This document shows positions 60,937 to 64,000 of a stretch of 64,000 bases of DNA, in pieces. A model generated the notes under the pieces. That model made no database searches. It was not told the origin of the DNA and was given only the letters and a program-made list of their open reading frames with translations. The stretch comes from Firmicutes bacterium UBA6806 (GTDB lineage: Bacteria > Bacillota > Clostridia > Peptostreptococcales > Acidaminobacteraceae), in assembly GCA_002452745.1 (NCBI GenBank), contig DKFC01000006.1, forward strand, positions 1 through 64,000. Reading direction: 5' to 3'. A program made the position numbers and the translations under genes. How positions within the stretch are numbered: the first letter of the stretch is position 1; each line of letters begins with the position of its first letter.

Positions 60937-62397
60937 ATGCGACAAAATACGAAGAACAGAAAAAATGGATTTACGCTTGTGGAACTCTTGTTGGTATCGG
61001 CGATTCTTGGGATCATCATCATGGTAACCAGCGGGATTATCATATATTCCTATAGGGTGCAAAGAGTCAGTTATGATGAATACGAACTTCAGACCACCAT
61101 GCGGCTTGCCGCTGAGGAAACCAATAAAGTCGTCCGATATTCATCGGCAATTTTTACAATCCCTGAAGGGCGTTTTTTTGAAGGCAATCTCAGTGATGGC
61201 TGGAACTATTTCGGTTTATCGGAGGATAAGAGAGAAGTTATCAAATATGTCTATGAAGAGCGTGGCGGTGTGACCAAGCACTGGAAAGAAGTTGTCGTTC
61301 CAGCTCAGGACAATCTGGAGTATAGCATTGTCTTTGATAAGGAAAACGATGACCCAGAAGATAGAATGATGAAATTCAAAATAATAGGAACGGTTCTGGG
61401 AACCACAGATAGAAGAATTATTATAGAATCAGAAGTGGAGTCTATCAATGCCCTTCAAGTGGTGGATCGTGGAACGGCTTCCAATCTCGCAGTGGCTTTA
61501 GCATATCGCTACGACGAACGGCCTAAATACGATGTGGTGGGTGTTGTCACAATGGTTATTGACACCTCTGGAAGTATGGGAGATGATCTTCAAGGCCACA
61601 GCTATGTAACGGAATCCAGCAAGCGAATCAGCAAACTCAAAAATGCACTGGTTGGCTATACAAAGGACACTGGAGAAGTTGTGGAGGGCATGATTAACTC
61701 ATTTGCAAAGGATGAAAATGTGGAAGTTTCAATTGTTCCCTTTTCAATCTCAGCAAACTACCCAACACCTTCTTCTGAGTATTCCTCTCAGAGCCATCCA
61801 TTTTACAAAGTCAGCAATCCAAGTGAAAAGAGTGATCTCATCTCCCAGATTAATTCACTTTCAGCCAACGGCGGCACCAACACAGGAGACGGTATGAGAC
61901 GAGCTTATTACCGAAATATGTATTTTAAAAACAATGTCACTTCAATGTCTGACTATGGTGCCAATTTCTCCACGAGAGACTACATGATTATTTTAGTGGA
62001 TGGGGTGACAACCATGGCAACCTCTGTGGGCGGATATGGTGACTCGCGTTACAGGATGACGGATGGGTATCAATCAAATCTTAATTATTACAGCAACTCA
62101 TGGTACTGGTCTTATCCTGGAATCATTGGCAGGGGGAATGCCGAAGATTCAGTGACAGATAGATATGTTGAATTGATTGGAAACTATATAAGAAATGATG
62201 GCATAAAGGTCTATGTGATTGGATTTTCTGAAATTGCTTCCGAGTTGAACAGTGTCAATAAGATTGCAACTGCCGCAGGTGCAGATTCAGAAAATGTCTA
62301 TAAATTTACGGATAACTTGGATATCGATAATGTGTTAGATGAGATTCGAGCTGATATTATGATGGACTTGTGGCATATCAGAGGGCCTCAACTCTAA
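60937..62397 (+). CDS. Minor pilin fused to von Willebrand A domain
   Basis: A 486-residue protein. A prepilin signal (NGFTLVELLLVSAILGIII) with Glu5 and a PilW-like stretch (to about 190) is followed by a vWA domain with the MIDAS motif DTSGSMG (209-215), the threonine loop GGTNTGDGM and an ILVDG strand. vWA domains bind metal and ligand and occur in tip adhesins such as PilY1; here one is carried on a pilin. GGAGG precedes the ATG. Tip adhesion is inferred. Confidence 0.88.
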   Translation: MRQNTKNRKNGFTLVELLLVSAILGIIIMVTSGIIIYSYRVQRVSYDEYELQTTMRLAAEETNKVVRYSSAIFTIPEGRFFEGNLSDGWNYFGLSEDKREVIKYVYEERGGVTKHWKEVVVPAQDNLEYSIVFDKENDDPEDRMMKFKIIGTVLGTTDRRIIIESEVESINALQVVDRGTASNLAVALAYRYDERPKYDVVGVVTMVIDTSGSMGDDLQGHSYVTESSKRISKLKNALVGYTKDTGEVVEGMINSFAKDENVEVSIVPFSISANYPTPSSEYSSQSHPFYKVSNPSEKSDLISQINSLSANGGTNTGDGMRRAYYRNMYFKNNVTSMSDYGANFSTRDYMIILVDGVTTMATSVGGYGDSRYRMTDGYQSNLNYYSNSWYWSYPGIIGRGNAEDSVTDRYVELIGNYIRNDGIKVYVIGFSEIASELNSVNKIATAAGADSENVYKFTDNLDIDNVLDEIRADIMMDLWHIRGPQL

Positions 62398-62413
62398 GGT
62401 GCGAGGGAAAGCG

Positions 62414-64000
62414 ATGAAGAAGAATGGGTTTACACTTGTGGAAATATTGATGGCACTTGCAATTCTTTCAATTTTAAGCATTGGTTTTCTGTCAGTTATT
62501 TCTAATAACCTCAATTTCATAAAGGCAAACAGAAGAACAACTTCAGATTATTTTGATGCTCAAAAAAAGATGGAACTTGAAATTGACTCAGTTCGTGCCA
62601 ATATAGATGATCCTGTGATTGGGCCAACGATGTCCTATGATACTCTCCACGATGTCTTTGAACCAGGGATTGACGTCACATATCATACTCTGAAAAAGAC
62701 AGTTGGAAACCAGTCCTTCTATGTTTTGCTTTCAAATGCTCATCCAGAGGAATTTCCAGTACCAGCGCTTGAAACTGTTACCACCATTTTGAAGAGCGGC
62801 ACAACCGAAGTCAAAAATGCATATGCTGTGGCAGCGACCAACATAGAGGGGGATTATGTGCTTTCATCTGTGAATGCAGATACGTTCTTGATTAACACCT
62901 ATCATTGGTACGTATCGCGTGAAGGCTTCAACATACCTGTTCCTAAAACTGGTGTTTCCGAGATGGAGTGGGGGTACAAATATCCAATATTTCCCGATGA
63001 TTATTCTATGATTCCAAATGAAACCGATATAAACTTAACTGATGTCACAGCTTTTGGTGGAAGGCATATTGTTTTAGCCGTTACCCCTGCAGCTAAATCA
63101 GGACGTTTGGGAAAAACTGTGCCAAGCCATCCAATCTATATATCTGGATTGCCTGTTATCGGAGAACCAGTTGTCCTTCATTTGGATGGCAGTGTTATAG
63201 ATTTTTCGCAGAGTTCAGAAGTAACTCAGAGCGGAAATCATTTGCTTTTAAATAAGTGGATAGACTTGTCCAATTATAGAAAAGACGCATATCCCAGCAA
63301 TTCTGCGAGGCGACCTGACGTGGTGGAAATGGCAGTTGATGGCGATTTCTCTGGAAAGTATGTGGCGTTTGATGGTAGTGATAATGCTATTGTAAACCAT
63401 TCGGGATTGGTTGGGTCAACCTTAAACGTGTTTGCCGTTTCTCGAGGGGATGAGGCAACAAGTTTCATAAAAAATGGTACATATGGACTGCAATCAAATG
63501 GCGAAGTCATCAATGATGAGTGGCGTTTGACGCGAATGACATACACTGCGGATAGCAATAATTTCGTTTTTGGTGAAGATGATGTAGACGTAGCTGAAAT
63601 CATTGTCATTCAAGGGACTATGACTGCGGATGAGATAGAGAGTATTGAGACGTACCTAAAGTCAAAATATGTGCGAAACATGATTATTGGGAATATCGAC
63701 TATATATATGATCAAACCGTGACGATTTATAAGGATGAACCGTTCACACTGCCATATGCTCTAAAGGCAAAGATGGAATCGGGAACAGAACTATATGTGC
63801 CTGTTACATTTAATGGAACCGTTGATACAAGCACAGCACATACAATTGTGCTCACTGCAAGGTCTACAATGGAGACCACCAAAACAGCGACCTATACAGT
63901 AATTGTCAAAGAGAGAAAAGCAGTGCAAGCAGTCACATTATCACCTAAAAATCTCATGATGCTAAAAGGACAAATCACTGCATTAACGGCAACTGTGTCA
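62414..64000 (+). CDS. Large modular minor pilin, 3' end beyond window
   Basis: An open frame of 529 codons that runs off the edge with no stop. The start has a prepilin signal (NGFTLVEILMALAILSILSIG, split) with Glu5. The remainder is modular: an immunoglobulin-like region (about 115-190), a LamG/concanavalin-like region with EIIVIQGTMTADEIESIETY (to about 415), a Big_4-like repeat with FTLPYALKAKM, and a Big_2 repeat starting VTLSPKNLMMLKGQITALTA. No ribosome site stronger than GAGGGAA. It resembles an adhesin displayed on the pilus. Confidence 0.85.
   Translation, partial: MKKNGFTLVEILMALAILSILSIGFLSVISNNLNFIKANRRTTSDYFDAQKKMELEIDSVRANIDDPVIGPTMSYDTLHDVFEPGIDVTYHTLKKTVGNQSFYVLLSNAHPEEFPVPALETVTTILKSGTTEVKNAYAVAATNIEGDYVLSSVNADTFLINTYHWYVSREGFNIPVPKTGVSEMEWGYKYPIFPDDYSMIPNETDINLTDVTAFGGRHIVLAVTPAAKSGRLGKTVPSHPIYISGLPVIGEPVVLHLDGSVIDFSQSSEVTQSGNHLLLNKWIDLSNYRKDAYPSNSARRPDVVEMAVDGDFSGKYVAFDGSDNAIVNHSGLVGSTLNVFAVSRGDEATSFIKNGTYGLQSNGEVINDEWRLTRMTYTADSNNFVFGEDDVDVAEIIVIQGTMTADEIESIETYLKSKYVRNMIIGNIDYIYDQTVTIYKDEPFTLPYALKAKMESGTELYVPVTFNGTVDTSTAHTIVLTARSTMETTKTATYTVIVKERKAVQAVTLSPKNLMMLKGQITALTATVS

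Noticed and set aside
1..64000. CRISPR arrays, tRNA or rRNA genes, insertion sequences
   Set aside because: No regular spaced repeats, no tRNA T-loop motifs in plausible context, and no transposase frames were seen in the window.

Overview
The window looks like a chromosomal segment of a free-living anaerobe of the Clostridia (Bacillota). The supporting evidence is established family knowledge: strong AGGAGG-type ribosome binding sites with ATG, GTG and TTG starts, a tandem glycine riboswitch ahead of a two-subunit glycine decarboxylase, an adenosylcobalamin riboswitch, a type I c-di-GMP riboswitch, DUF3793 beside flavodoxin, bacteriohemerythrin, and an Nqr/Rnf-type sodium pump. I cannot name the genus. 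No rRNA, tRNA, CRISPR array, transposase or integrase was seen.

Layout. 1-6.9 kb: UPF0371 protein, an iron-regulated ZIP transporter, a DMT permease, an iron-regulated flavodoxin with DUF3793, and a ClC channel. 6.9-8.5 kb: a small cluster of XRE repressor, ImmA protease and a divergent XRE gene, resembling a mobile-element control region. 8.5-14.8 kb: a sigma-54 module with NhaC antiporter, periplasmic-sensor histidine kinase, NtrC-type activator and Nramp transporter. 14.9-20.4 kb: ECF S component plus P-loop kinase, then a B12 riboswitch with BtuFCD and a CGGC protein. 20.4-25.3 kb: a MarR-controlled RND efflux operon. 25.3-31 kb: SWIM-SNF2 ATPase, OsmC, M3 peptidase. 31.1-38.7 kb: glycine riboswitch and gcvT-gcvH-gcvPA-gcvPB-lpd-glyA. 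38.7-42.7 kb: serine hydrolase, MFS exporter with a possible attenuator leader, histidine phosphatase. 42.8-46.7 kb: a five-gene NADH-linked sodium pump resembling nqrBCDEF without nqrA. 46.9-53.4 kb: a Rossmann-fold chemoreceptor fusion, ferredoxin-aldo/keto reductase, FUSC protein, hemerythrin, YesL, PAS and AlbA_2 proteins. 53.5-64 kb: type IV pilus genes under c-di-GMP control, running off the right edge.

How it fits together. Glycine oxidation (gcv, lpd, glyA) feeds one-carbon metabolism and NADH. The Nqr-like complex could turn NADH oxidation into a sodium gradient, which NhaC- and RND-type carriers could exploit, and the adjacent Rossmann-MCP fusion may report nucleotide or redox state to the chemotaxis system. 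Iron limitation is answered by two Fur-type promoters of identical geometry, one importing metal and one supplying flavodoxin. Surface behaviour is set by c-di-GMP at two levels: a riboswitch in the pilus leader and a MshEN domain in the PilB ATPase. The pilus operon carries unusual large minor pilins with vWA and Ig/LamG-like modules, plus an O-antigen-ligase-type protein that may modify pilin.

The strongest candidates for something new are the NqrA-less pump with its neighbouring Rossmann chemoreceptor, the unassigned structured leader between gcvT and gcvH, the sigma-54 module, and the modular pilins. All functions are inferred from sequence by eye; no database search was run.
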